From Burkholderia gladioli (lineage in GTDB: Bacteria; Pseudomonadota; Gammaproteobacteria; Burkholderiales; Burkholderiaceae), in assembly GCF_000959725.1 (NCBI RefSeq), contig NZ_CP009322.1, forward strand, positions 1,984,001 to 2,048,000: DNA of 64,000 bases, given 5' to 3'. The translations under genes and the position numbers were made by a program. The notes below the pieces were generated by a model. That model did no database searches and was not told where the DNA came from. It saw only the letters and a list, made by a program, of their open reading frames with translations. This document shows positions 38,469-48,412 of this stretch, in pieces; positions within the stretch are counted from its first letter, which is position 1; every line of letters begins with the position of its first letter.

Positions 38469-39542
38469 ATGAACGCCCCAGCCCCCCTCATCCCTGACGC
38501 GGCGGCCCTGCTCGGCGCGGATGCCGTGCGATGCGCGCCGCTGGTCGAAGGCAGGCTGCTGCCACTGTGCGTGACGCCGCTCGCCCCCGAGCTGGCCAGC
38601 TCGACCGAGGCCTTCACGGCCTGGTACGCGACCCGGCGCGCGGCCGTCGACACCCTGCTCGACGCGCACGGCGCGGTGCTCTGGCGCGGCTTCGCGCTGC
38701 CCGACACGGCCGCCTTCGGCCGCTTCGGCGCGCTCTACCCGGCCCACCGCCAGGGCTACACGGCCGGCGCCGCGCCGCGCCAGCAGATCGCCGGCCAGGT
38801 CTACGAATCGACGCGCATGCCGCCGCCGTTCAAGATCGGCCTGCACCAGGAGATGGCCTACATGCCGGTCTTCCCGCGCCTGGTGGCCTTCTACTGCCGG
38901 CAACCGGCCGAGGCCGGCGGCGAGACGCCGATCTGCGACATGCGGCGCGTCACCGAGCGGCTGCCCGCGCCGCTGCGCGAGCGCTTCGCCGAGCGCGGCG
39001 TGATGTACCTGCGCAACTTCGCGGCCCCGGGTGAATCGGCGGCGGACAAGGAGGTGCGCGCCAGCTCGCCGTTCGGCGAATACCACCGCGCCTGGGACGA
39101 CGCCTTCGGCACCACCGGGCGCGCCGAGGTCGAGCGGCTGTGCGCCGAGCGCGATCTCGGCTGGCGCTGGCTGGACGACGGCAGCGTGACGGTCTCGCAT
39201 GTCGGCCCGGCGATGCGCGTGCATCCGCGCACCGGCCAGGCGGTCTGGTTCAACCAGGCCAGCGCCCAGCATCCCAACCCGCGCTCGATGAACGCCTACA
39301 GCTTCCGCTACCTGCAGCGCGTCTATGGCGGCCGCGCCGCGTTTCCCTACGAGATCCGCTACGGCGACGGCGAGGCGATGCCCTTCGAGGATCTGATCGC
39401 CGTGTACGACGCGCTGGACCGGGAGGAACTGTCGTTCCCGTGGCAGCGCGGGGACCTGCTGCTGGTCGACAACATGCTGGTCGCGCATGGGCGCAATCCG
39501 TATCGCGGACATCGCGACACGCAGGTGATGCTGTTCGATTGA
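38469..39542 (+). CDS. SyrP/TauD-family Fe(II)/2-oxoglutarate dioxygenase
   Basis: 357 residues. The facial triad is His126-x-Glu128 (LHQEMAY) and His340 (VAHGRNPYRG), with 2-oxoglutarate-binding Arg346. The LHxEMxY form is that of SyrP-like enzymes, which beta-hydroxylate amino acids bound to NRPS carrier domains. It is therefore a candidate for hydroxylating a residue of the lipopeptide, or for oxidative decarboxylation. Last gene of operon 2. Confidence 0.88.
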   Translation: MNAPAPLIPDAAALLGADAVRCAPLVEGRLLPLCVTPLAPELASSTEAFTAWYATRRAAVDTLLDAHGAVLWRGFALPDTAAFGRFGALYPAHRQGYTAGAAPRQQIAGQVYESTRMPPPFKIGLHQEMAYMPVFPRLVAFYCRQPAEAGGETPICDMRRVTERLPAPLRERFAERGVMYLRNFAAPGESAADKEVRASSPFGEYHRAWDDAFGTTGRAEVERLCAERDLGWRWLDDGSVTVSHVGPAMRVHPRTGQAVWFNQASAQHPNPRSMNAYSFRYLQRVYGGRAAFPYEIRYGDGEAMPFEDLIAVYDALDREELSFPWQRGDLLLVDNMLVAHGRNPYRGHRDTQVMLFD

Positions 39543-39599
39543 GGGACACCGCCGGGCCGCCGGTCATCGACCTGGCGGGGCACGAAGCGCGCGCGGGCC

Positions 39600-39923
39600 T
39601 CAATAACCGTGCGCGTCGCCGTTGCCGGCGCCGCCGCCGTTGCGCGAATCGCTGCCGCGCGGGGACGCGCCGCGTGAATCGGGCGAGCCGCGATGCGCGC
39701 CGGCATGGCCGGCGGCGCGATTGTCGGGCTGCACCGCGCCGCCCGTCTCATGCACGGCGTTCGGGCTTTCTCCATGCGGCTGGGAAGCACCCGAGGACAA
39801 TTGCGGGCGTCCCGGCACGCCCGGCGCGATGTTCTGGGCCGAGGCCGCGCCCGGCGCGCCGGCCGCCGCGAACGCGCCCGCCGCGATGACGATGCGCAGG
39901 ATGGCACGATATCGGCTGTTCAT
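39600..39923 (-). CDS. Small secreted Gly/Ser/Asn-rich protein
   Basis: 107 residues. A Sec signal peptide (RIVIAAGAFAAAGAPGAASAQ, cleavage after ASA about residue 29) is followed by a disordered, His/Gly/Asn-rich mature part. GGAGG-type ribosome site before the ATG. It resembles in layout the protein at 43722-44018 (signal peptide, low-complexity tail ending in GGAGxG), so the two may be paralogues. Function unknown; periplasmic or exported. Confidence 0.6.
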   Translation of the reverse strand: MNSRYRAILRIVIAAGAFAAAGAPGAASAQNIAPGVPGRPQLSSGASQPHGESPNAVHETGGAVQPDNRAAGHAGAHRGSPDSRGASPRGSDSRNGGGAGNGDAHGY

Positions 39924-40044
39924 GGCGTTCTCCTCCCGAGTGGATTGATAGCGACTCCATCAGCAAGCCGCGTTCCGCCGCGCGCGCGGCGCGGGTATCG
40001 CGTTTGCGTCCCGAGCCGCCACCACCTTGACCGCGCGAGCCGCC

Positions 40045-41160
40045 ATGAAGCCGACATCCCCACCCGAATCCCCTTCCTCCCCCGGCGAGCAGCCTGTCGA
40101 GGTCCGTCGCGGCCAGGTCGAGTCGATGCTCTCGCGCAAGGCGTTTCGCGAACGCTATCGCGCGCGCTTCCACGATCCGGCCTTTCACGGCGAGGATGCC
40201 GCCATCGCGCGGCTCGAGGCGATCGCCTGGGACGCCTATTCGAACGGGCGCAAGTCGCCGCTCACGCACGCGGCCGGCCCCGGTTTCGTCGATCCCGGCT
40301 ACGCGCTGTCGGACGAATGGCGCGCCGCGCGCGAGCGGATCGAGCAGGCGCAGGCGCGGCAAGCCGATCCGGCCTCGCCCTCGCGCGTGCTGGTGGTCAA
40401 CGCGTCCTCGCGCAACGACTACACCTGCCCGGGCGAGATGTCGAAGAGCTTCCGGCTCAGCGGCATCCTGCGCGAAACGCTGGAAAACCGCGGCTGCGAG
40501 GTCGACCTGCTCGACCTGTCGCGGCTCGCCTCCGATCCCGACCTGCACATCCATCCCTGCAAGGGCTGCGTGTCCAGCGCGATGCCGCTGTGCCACTGGC
40601 CCTGCAGTTGTTATCCGAACCACTCGCTGGGCCAGGTGAACGACTGGATGAACGAGATCTACGCGCGCTTCGCGGCCTGCCACGGCGTGATCTTCGTCAC
40701 GCCGGTGTACTGGTACCAGGTCAGCAGCCCGCTGAAGCTGATGATCGACCGGCTGGTCTGCGCCGACGGCGGCAATCCCGATCCGACCTCGACGCACGGC
40801 AAGCAGGTCGACGAGGCCAAGCAGCTCGAGCTGGCCGGCTGGGATTATCCGAAGCACCTGGCCGGGCGCGCCTATGGCGTGATCGTGCACGGCGACGTGG
40901 CCGGCATCGAACCCTCGCGGCGCGCGCTGAGCGACTGGCTGGACTGGACCGGCCTGGTCGAATCGGGCGCGAAATCGCGCCTGGATCGCTACATCGGTTA
41001 TTACGAGCCCTATGCCACCAGCCACGCTGCGCTCGATCGCGACGAGGCGCTGCGGCAGGAAACCGCGAACGTCGCCGAGGCGGTGGCGGTCAACGTGGCG
41101 CGGCTGCGCCAGGGTCATGCGCCGCCCGACGCCGAATTGCCGACGCCGCGTGCCAAGTAG
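40045..41160 (+). CDS. NADPH-dependent FMN reductase-family flavoprotein
   Basis: 371 residues. An N-terminal ~100-residue charged extension precedes a flavodoxin-like domain: VLVVNASSRNDYTCPG (phosphate loop), DWMNEIYARFAACHGVIFVTPVYWYQVSSPLKLMIDR (flavin-binding loop). The segment HPCKGCVSSAMPLCHWPCSCYP has five Cys within ~20 residues, which suggests redox or metal binding. It probably reduces quinones or metals; substrate unknown. It opens a block of stress genes. Confidence 0.8.
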   Translation: MKPTSPPESPSSPGEQPVEVRRGQVESMLSRKAFRERYRARFHDPAFHGEDAAIARLEAIAWDAYSNGRKSPLTHAAGPGFVDPGYALSDEWRAARERIEQAQARQADPASPSRVLVVNASSRNDYTCPGEMSKSFRLSGILRETLENRGCEVDLLDLSRLASDPDLHIHPCKGCVSSAMPLCHWPCSCYPNHSLGQVNDWMNEIYARFAACHGVIFVTPVYWYQVSSPLKLMIDRLVCADGGNPDPTSTHGKQVDEAKQLELAGWDYPKHLAGRAYGVIVHGDVAGIEPSRRALSDWLDWTGLVESGAKSRLDRYIGYYEPYATSHAALDRDEALRQETANVAEAVAVNVARLRQGHAPPDAELPTPRAK

Positions 41161-41378
41161 CGCCGCGCAGGTCGATCCGCTTCATCGGCCCGCGCCGCCC
41201 ATCCGTTTCGCCAATCCTTTGTAGCGAGTGCTCGTTCACCACTTCCGCGCCGCGCCGGCCGTCCCGACGGGCCGCGGCGCACGCGCGGCGCGCGGCGGCA
41301 CGCCGCCTGCTGCCTCATGACAGGCAAACCCGGCCACGGCAACCGCCGCGCGCCCCAATCCAGTCACCGGGAGCCACC

Positions 41379-42515
<1,137 letters not shown>

Positions 42516-42851
42516 GCGGCGACGATAGCGGCATCGATGGCGGCATGCCGCGCCTCCTCGCGAAACAGGCGGCGAGCGGCCCGCCGCCGCGTTTCAACGA
42601 CGCCGCACGGCCGCCACGAACAGCCCGAGCGCGACCACCAGCAGCGCGATGCAGCCGATCCGCTCGACCAGCGCCATCGCGCTCGACACGCCTGCCAGGC
42701 AGCGCGCAAGACATGTACCGCGCGCCGCCGGGGGCAAGGCGTGGATGGCCGCGCGGCACTGCGCGACTCCCGACGAATGGCTACAAGGCAAGAGGCGCCC
42801 GCCCGGGCCGGCATGCGGCTTGCGAAGCTCTGGCAACCGACAGGAGCCGCC
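42516..42851. other. Gap between fdhA and the glycosylase gene
   Basis: 336 bp without a firmly supported gene. A minus-strand ORF of 27 codons at 42594-42677 would encode one membrane helix (ERIGCIALLVVALGLFVAAV) ending in RRR, as in single-span small proteins, but has only a weak ribosome site. No other structure seen. Confidence 0.4.
42594..42677 (-). CDS. Possible 27-residue single-span membrane peptide
   Basis: Starts MALVERIGC, then one hydrophobic helix and an AVRRR end. The charge distribution fits a small inner-membrane protein. Evidence is weak: short length and a poor Shine-Dalgarno. It could be chance. Confidence 0.25.
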   Translation of the reverse strand: MALVERIGCIALLVVALGLFVAAVRRR

Positions 42852-43502
42852 ATGGAACTGACCGATGCGATCCCCGCACCCGCGCGTGAGGATGCCGCCT
42901 CCCGCGCCGACGCGCCGCCAGCCGCGCCCGGCACCTGCCGGCGCTGCCCGCTGTGGGCCGATGCGACCCAGGCGGTGGACGGCCGGGGCCCGGCACCGGC
43001 CGCGCTGATGCTGGTCGGCGACCAGCCCAGCGACCACGACGACCGGCACGGCGCCCCATTCAGCGGCACCTCGGGCCGCATCCTCGAGCGCGCGCTGCGC
43101 GAGCTCTCGCTGGCGCGCGACAAGGTCTATCTCACCCACGCGGTCAAGCATTTCAAGTGGGAAGCGCGCGGCAGGCAGCGCCTGCATCGCCCGCCCGCGC
43201 CCGACGAAGTCGCGGCCTGCCGCTACTGGCTCGACCACGAGATCGAGGCGGTCAAACCACGCGTGATCGTGACGCTCGGCACGCTGGCCTGGCGCACCCT
43301 GCTCGACGACCCGCTCGCCAGCCTGCCGGTCACGGCGCTGACGGTCCGGCTGCCGGGCGGCTCGTGGATCGTCGCGGCCCCGCATCCGGCGCTGGTAATG
43401 CGCACCCGCGACGCGGATTCGCGCGAACGCGTCTACGGCCGGCTGGTCGATGCGCTGCGCATCGCGAAACGGTTGGTCGAGGCCGACGAGGACTCGCGCT
43501 GA
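42852..43502 (+). CDS. UdgX-like uracil-DNA glycosylase
   Basis: 216 residues. Family 4-type uracil-DNA glycosylase fold with a Cys pair (CRRCPLW) for the Fe-S cluster, motif A GDQPSDHDDRHGAPF, and KHFKWEARGRQRLHRPPAP. That last block matches the R-loop unique to UdgX, whose His forms a covalent bond with uracil-DNA. The C-terminal APHPALVMR follows. It should excise and trap uracil in DNA. An AGGAG site supports the start. The Asp in GDQPSD rather than the usual Glu is a small variation. Confidence 0.82.
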   Translation: MELTDAIPAPAREDAASRADAPPAAPGTCRRCPLWADATQAVDGRGPAPAALMLVGDQPSDHDDRHGAPFSGTSGRILERALRELSLARDKVYLTHAVKHFKWEARGRQRLHRPPAPDEVAACRYWLDHEIEAVKPRVIVTLGTLAWRTLLDDPLASLPVTALTVRLPGGSWIVAAPHPALVMRTRDADSRERVYGRLVDALRIAKRLVEADEDSR

Positions 43503-43721
43503 AATCGATGGCGCTGGATGGCGCGGGCGACGCGATGTCGCCCGGCAAGAACGACCGCGCCGACGGCGATCCGCGCAATCGCATCGCTCGCCGGCGCGAT
43601 TCCGCGCTTGGTCACCGCATCGAAGCGGACCTCGTCGCTCCGGCCTGACGTATCGAGACACTCGGCATGGCGCGCGTCATGGCGCACCGCTGGAGCGGGC
43701 CGTCATGCGTCGCGCTCACGG

Positions 43722-44018
43722 TCAATTGCCGTTGGCGGGACGATTGCCGCTGCCCGCGCCTCCGAGCGCCATCGGGTGCATGCCCGGGTCGGTGCGGCTG
43801 CGCATCGCCGCGCCGCTGTCCTGACCCTGCGTGCCCGAGGCCGGGTAATGCGGATCCTCGCCGCGCGCGCCGGGCGAGGTGCGGGTCGGCGCCTGGGTGG
43901 TACCGGTCGGCGCGGGCCGCATGGTGGTCTGTGCCTGGGCGCCGGCGGACATGCCGGCCAGCACCAGCAGCGAAGCGGCCGTGGCCGCGCGAAGCAAGGG
44001 TCGGGGGATGCGATGCAT
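43722..44018 (-). CDS. Small secreted low-complexity protein
   Basis: 98 residues. Sec signal peptide (LLRAATAASLLVLAGMSAGAQAQ, cleavage near residue 30) and a Thr/Pro/Gly-rich disordered mature chain ending GGAGSGNRPANGN. AAGGAG precedes the ATG. Similar in design to the protein at 39600. Function unknown. Confidence 0.6.
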   Translation of the reverse strand: MHRIPRPLLRAATAASLLVLAGMSAGAQAQTTMRPAPTGTTQAPTRTSPGARGEDPHYPASGTQGQDSGAAMRSRTDPGMHPMALGGAGSGNRPANGN

Positions 44019-44249
44019 GGGAAGGATCTCCTTCGGATTGAGGAAATCCAGGGCACGCAATGGGTGTTCCGGAGATGTGACAGATCGGCGACAAGCCGGT
44101 GAGGCATCCCGGCTGCGCGAGGCCGGCCAGCGGCACGGCCCGGATCCATCGCCGCGCGAGGAACCAGGGCGCGGCACGGCCGGCGGTTTTGACAAGTCTT
44201 GCAGAAAGTACCGCGTCATCCGACGCGCCGACGGGTATCGATGCCGCCA

Positions 44250-44762
44250 TCAGCCCCGCCCGCGCTCCCGCTTGCCCGGCGCGGGCGTCGAGCCGAGCGC
44301 GTCCGAGTGGGTGACGGTGCGGCGCTCGGGCGTCAACACCACCGAGGCGCCGCCGATCGGTTCGACCGCGATCCGGTTGTCCACGCTCGCCACCGCGGGG
44401 CATTGCGCGGCGGCATGGCCGATCGCCTCGCGCAGCGCGTCGGTCGGCACCTTGCCTTCCAGCGTGACATGCGCCTGGCGCACGGCGATCGAGACGCGGC
44501 CCGCGCCGGCATCCAGAACCGGGGCGATCGCCTCGCGCACGGCGCGGTCGATCCCGGCATCGTCGTCGCGGCCCTCGCGCGGGACCGCCGGATTGTGCGG
44601 ATCGTCGCGCGACGCGCCGGGCTCGTCGTCCGCGCCGGAGGCGGCCGTCATCAGGCTCGGCCCCGCCCCGCCTGCGGCGGGTCCCTCGGTGATCGGCAGC
44701 GCGCCGAGGCGGCGCCAGTCCAAGCCCGCATGATGCGCGGCGAAATGAAGTCGGAATGTCAT
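44250..44762 (-). CDS. BON-domain protein
   Basis: 170 residues. The BON domain spans about residues 75-150 (DRAVREAIAPVLDAGAGRVSIAVRQAHVTLEGKVPTDALREAIGHAA...VASVDNRI), the phospholipid-binding fold of OsmY-type stress proteins. No signal peptide is evident. The N-terminal 70 residues are disordered. It is divergent from the catalase-family gene, with ~180 bp between. Confidence 0.75.
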   Translation of the reverse strand: MTFRLHFAAHHAGLDWRRLGALPITEGPAAGGAGPSLMTAASGADDEPGASRDDPHNPAVPREGRDDDAGIDRAVREAIAPVLDAGAGRVSIAVRQAHVTLEGKVPTDALREAIGHAAAQCPAVASVDNRIAVEPIGGASVVLTPERRTVTHSDALGSTPAPGKRERGRG

Positions 44763-44944
44763 GGTGGCCTCCACGAAACAGGGTGGTCGGGGTGATCGGC
44801 GATACGCGCGGCTGGCTCTCGAGCGCGGGGCCATCGCGCGATCAACGCCATCAATACGTAATCAACATGCAAGCATCGTGCCGCCCTTGCCCGGGCACAT
44901 CGATTGCGCGATAGCGGGATTCCAGCCGATCCTCCGGAGTCCAG

Positions 44945-46027
44945 ATGAACGTGCCCCAGTTGCGCATCCAGCCCCTGCCATTCGACCCGATGTTCGAGCG
45001 GATCCCCGACGACGAGGCCGACACCGCCCGGCAACTGCTTGCCGCCCTCGAGGACATCCAGGCCACCACCTCGCGCGACTACGCGCATGCGGTGCGCAGC
45101 GTGCATGCCAAGAGCCACGGCCTGCTGGAAGGCGAACTGACGGTGGACGGCGAGCTTCCGCCGGCGCTGGCGCATGGCGTGTTCGCGCGTCGCGGCAGCT
45201 ATCCCGTGACGCTGCGCCTGTCGACCAACCCCGGCGACGTGCTGGACGACGCGGTATCGACGCCGCGCGGCCTGGCGCTGAAGATCGCCGAGGTCGACGG
45301 CGAACGCCTGCCGGGCAGCGAGGCACATACCACGCAGGACTTCGTGATGGTCAACGCCCCGGCGTTCGCGGCGGCGACACCGAAGGCCTTCGTGCGCAGC
45401 CTGGCGATGCTGTCGAAGACCACCGATCGCGCGCCCGGCGGCAAGAAGGCGCTGTCGGCCGTGATGCGCGGCGCCGAACGCGCGTTCGAGGCGCTCGGCG
45501 GCGAAAGCGCGATGCTGAGGAATCTCGGCGGCCATCCGGCCACGCACATCCTCGGCGAGCGCTTCTACACCTGCGCGCCCTGCCTGCACGGGCCGTATTT
45601 CGCCAAGCTCGCCGTGGTGCCGGTGTCGCCGGAACTGCTGGCCTTGCGGGACGCGCCGATCGACCTGAAAGGCCGGCCGAACGCCTTGCGCGAGGAGGTC
45701 GAGGCCTTCTTCGCCGTGCACGGCGGCGAATGGGAGCTGCGCGTGCAGTTGGCCACCGACATCGAGAAGATGCCGATCGAGGACGCCTCGGTGGTCTGGC
45801 CGGAAGACCTGAGCCCGTATCTGCGCGTCGCGACGCTCCGCGTGGCGCCGCAACCGGCCTGGAGCGACGCGCGCTCGGCGGCGATCGACGACGGCATGGT
45901 GTTCAGCCCCTGGCACGGGCTGGCCGCGCATCGTCCGCTAGGCGGCGTGATGCGCGTGCGCCGCAGCCTCTACGAAGCGTCCGCCGCATATCGCAGCCGC
46001 TTCAACGGCTGCCCGGTACACGCTTGA
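44945..46027 (+). CDS. Catalase-family heme protein (short form)
   Basis: 360 residues, shorter than true catalases (~480+). Catalase-like elements are HAKSHGLLEGELTV, RLSTNPGDVLDDAVSTPRGLALKI and TQDFVMVNAPAF. A heme-ligand-like tyrosine lies in RRSLYEASAAYR near the C-terminus. Members of this family include heme peroxidases and allene-oxide/lipid-hydroperoxide-type catalases. Likely a stress-related peroxide or lipid-peroxide enzyme; activity not predictable. Confidence 0.8.
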   Translation: MNVPQLRIQPLPFDPMFERIPDDEADTARQLLAALEDIQATTSRDYAHAVRSVHAKSHGLLEGELTVDGELPPALAHGVFARRGSYPVTLRLSTNPGDVLDDAVSTPRGLALKIAEVDGERLPGSEAHTTQDFVMVNAPAFAAATPKAFVRSLAMLSKTTDRAPGGKKALSAVMRGAERAFEALGGESAMLRNLGGHPATHILGERFYTCAPCLHGPYFAKLAVVPVSPELLALRDAPIDLKGRPNALREEVEAFFAVHGGEWELRVQLATDIEKMPIEDASVVWPEDLSPYLRVATLRVAPQPAWSDARSAAIDDGMVFSPWHGLAAHRPLGGVMRVRRSLYEASAAYRSRFNGCPVHA

Positions 46028-46207
46028 TACGCGCGGCGCCAGCCACGCCGCCGCCCCGGCATCGGGCGAGGCAAGGCGCGCCGCGTGGCACCGCATCAAA
46101 ACGGCTCGCCATATGCCCACGACGGGCACGGTCGTTGCGTCGACAACGAACGATGTGCCGGCGACCGCCCCGGCACCCGACTTTCATCTGCCAGGAGGAA
46201 CCGATCC

Positions 46208-47110
46208 ATGACCGATCACACCGACCAGACCACCATGCGCGACCCGCTCACCCAGTACCCGCGTCCCGACTTCGAGAAGCAGCCGCAACCGGCGCCGGGC
46301 CTGGCCCGCGAGATGCGCCCGAAGCCCGACCACGGCGAGCAGAGCTATCGCGGCTCGGGCCGCCTGAAGGGCCGCCGCGCCCTGATCACCGGCGCCGACA
46401 GCGGCATCGGCCGGGCCGTGGCGATCGCCTTCGCGCGCGAGGGCGCGGACCTCGCCCTGAACTACCTGCCCAGCGAGGAGGCCGACGCGCGCGAGGTGGT
46501 GGAGCTGGTCGAGGCGGCCGGCCACAAGGCCATCGCGCTGCCCGGCGACATCGGCGACGAGGCCTTCTGCCAGCGGCTGGTCGACGAGGCCGTGGCCAAC
46601 CTCGGCGGGCTCGACATCCTCGTCAACGTGGCCGGCAAGCAGGTCTATGTCGAGAAGATCGCCGACCTGCCCACCGAGCAACTCGAGGCCACCTTCCGCA
46701 CCAACGTGTTCGCGATGTTCTGGCTCTGCAAGGCGGCCCTGCCGCACCTGCCGCCGGGCGCGACCATCATCAACACCACCTCGATCCAGAGCTACCAGCC
46801 CAGCCCCGGCCTGCTCGACTACGCGTCGACCAAGGCCGCCATCACTGCCTTCACGCACGCCTTCGCCAAGCAGGTGATCGACCAGGGCGTGCGCGTCAAC
46901 GCGGTGGCGCCGGGGCCGATCTGGACCCCGCTGCAGCCCAGCGGCGGCCAGCCCCAGGAAAAGGTCGAGGTGTTCGGCTCGGAGGCGCCCATCAAGCGCC
47001 CTGGGCAGCCGGCCGAGCTCGCACCCGTCTACGTGCTGCTGGCCTCGCAGGAATCGAGCTACGTGACGGGCGAGGTGTATGGCGTGACCGGCGGCAATCA
47101 TCTGCCCTGA
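46208..47110 (+). CDS. SDR-family oxidoreductase (general stress protein 39-like)
   Basis: 300 residues. Short-chain dehydrogenase with a ~55-residue N-terminal lead ([17 protein letters not shown]), cofactor loop [10 protein letters not shown] (61-70), NVAGKQ, and catalytic Tyr205-Lys209 (YASTK). The lead and VTGGNHLP end are those of GSP39/YdaD-type stress SDRs. Excellent ribosome site CAGGAGG. Substrate unknown. Confidence 0.88.
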   Translation: MTDHTDQTTMRDPLTQYPRPDFEKQPQPAPGLAREMRPKPDHGEQSYRGSGRLKGRRALITGADSGIGRAVAIAFAREGADLALNYLPSEEADAREVVELVEAAGHKAIALPGDIGDEAFCQRLVDEAVANLGGLDILVNVAGKQVYVEKIADLPTEQLEATFRTNVFAMFWLCKAALPHLPPGATIINTTSIQSYQPSPGLLDYASTKAAITAFTHAFAKQVIDQGVRVNAVAPGPIWTPLQPSGGQPQEKVEVFGSEAPIKRPGQPAELAPVYVLLASQESSYVTGEVYGVTGGNHLP

Positions 47111-47269
47111 GCCGCGGCGCGGGGAAAAATGACAAGGCGGGCAATTTCCGCCGGGTTCCGGAATCGACCCGCCGGCACGCGCCTGCCCCGGTGCCGGGCG
47201 TGTCCGGCGCCGGGAGCCGGCATCGTGCTTGCTCGCCGATATCGATCACGGCATGAACAGGGAGGGACC

Positions 47270-48412
47270 ATGACGCCAAGCCCGCAAACCCAGCCGCGCA
47301 GCGATCCGCCGCGGCAACCGGCGCCGCGCCGACCGGCCGTCGCGCGTGCCCCGGCGCAAGCCGCCCCGCGCGATCGCGTGCCGGACCTCGCCGAGCTCGA
47401 TGCGCTGCTGGCCGGCATGCCCGCCCCGCTCGACGACGCCGCGCTCGCCTCGGCGGCGCATCGCCTGGCCGCCGACTGGCCGTCGCTGCCGCGGCCCGGC
47501 GCGGGCGACACGTTGGCACGCTGGCGCTTCCTGGCCGGCGTCGCCGCCCACGACCTGCCGCTGGTGAAGCTCTACGAGGCCCATGCCGATGCCGAGGCGA
47601 TCCTGGCCGAACTCGACGCGCAGCCGGCCCGGAATGAGCCCGAACCCGAGCCCGGGCCCGGGCTGCTGGCCGTGTGGGCGGCGCGCATGCCGGGCCAGGA
47701 ACTACGCGTCACGCATCGCGAGGGGGAAGGCACGGCGGTGCGCCTCACCGGCACCAAGGCCTGGTGCTCGGGCGCCACCTGCGTCGACACCGCCCTGCTC
47801 ACCTGCCTCGACGAAGCCGGCCACGACCGCCTCGCCGCCGTGCCGATGCGGCAGCCCGGCGTGACGGTCAGCACGCGCGGCTGGGAGGCGCTGGGCATGC
47901 GCGCCACGCAGAGCGTCGAGGTCGATTTCGCCGACGCGTCCGCCAGGCTGGTCGGGCCGCCCGGCGGCTACCTGAGGCGCCCCGGCTTCTGGCATGGCGG
48001 CGCCGGCATCGCCGCCTGCTGGTACGGCGCGGCGGCCGCGCTGGCCGCGCGCCTGCGCGAGGCGGCGGCGCGGCGCGAGGACCCGCATCTGCAGGCCCAT
48101 CTCGGCGCCGCCGACGTGGCGCTGAGCGCCGCGCGCGCCCTGCTGCGCGAGGCGGCGCAAACGATCGACGCGAACCCGCGCGCCGATGCGATGACGCTCG
48201 CGCTGCGCACGCGCGGCGCCGTCGAGCAGGCCGCCGAGGCGGTGCTGCGCGCCGCGCTGCGTGGACTCGGCGCGGGCCCTCTGTGCCGCGACCGCTGGTT
48301 CGCGCGGATGGTGGCCGACCTGCCCGTGTTCATGCGCCAGAGCCATGCCGAGCGCGACCTGGCCGCGCTTGGCGCGGCGCTGGCCCAGGCGCGGGAGGAC
48401 TGGCGCCTATGA
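47270..48412 (+). CDS. Acyl-CoA-dehydrogenase-like protein
   Basis: 380 residues. Degenerate acyl-CoA dehydrogenase: a Pro/Ala-rich N-terminus, then RLTGTKAWCSGATCVDTALLTC (the beta-domain strand and flavin loop), GMRATQSVEVDF, and a helical C-terminal domain. The usual WEGTN-type catalytic Glu segment is not visible, so it may act on a non-CoA substrate or lack dehydrogenase activity. GGAGGG ribosome site. Its stop overlaps the methyltransferase start. Part of a four-gene set with the next three genes. Confidence 0.75.
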   Translation: MTPSPQTQPRSDPPRQPAPRRPAVARAPAQAAPRDRVPDLAELDALLAGMPAPLDDAALASAAHRLAADWPSLPRPGAGDTLARWRFLAGVAAHDLPLVKLYEAHADAEAILAELDAQPARNEPEPEPGPGLLAVWAARMPGQELRVTHREGEGTAVRLTGTKAWCSGATCVDTALLTCLDEAGHDRLAAVPMRQPGVTVSTRGWEALGMRATQSVEVDFADASARLVGPPGGYLRRPGFWHGGAGIAACWYGAAAALAARLREAAARREDPHLQAHLGAADVALSAARALLREAAQTIDANPRADAMTLALRTRGAVEQAAEAVLRAALRGLGAGPLCRDRWFARMVADLPVFMRQSHAERDLAALGAALAQAREDWRL

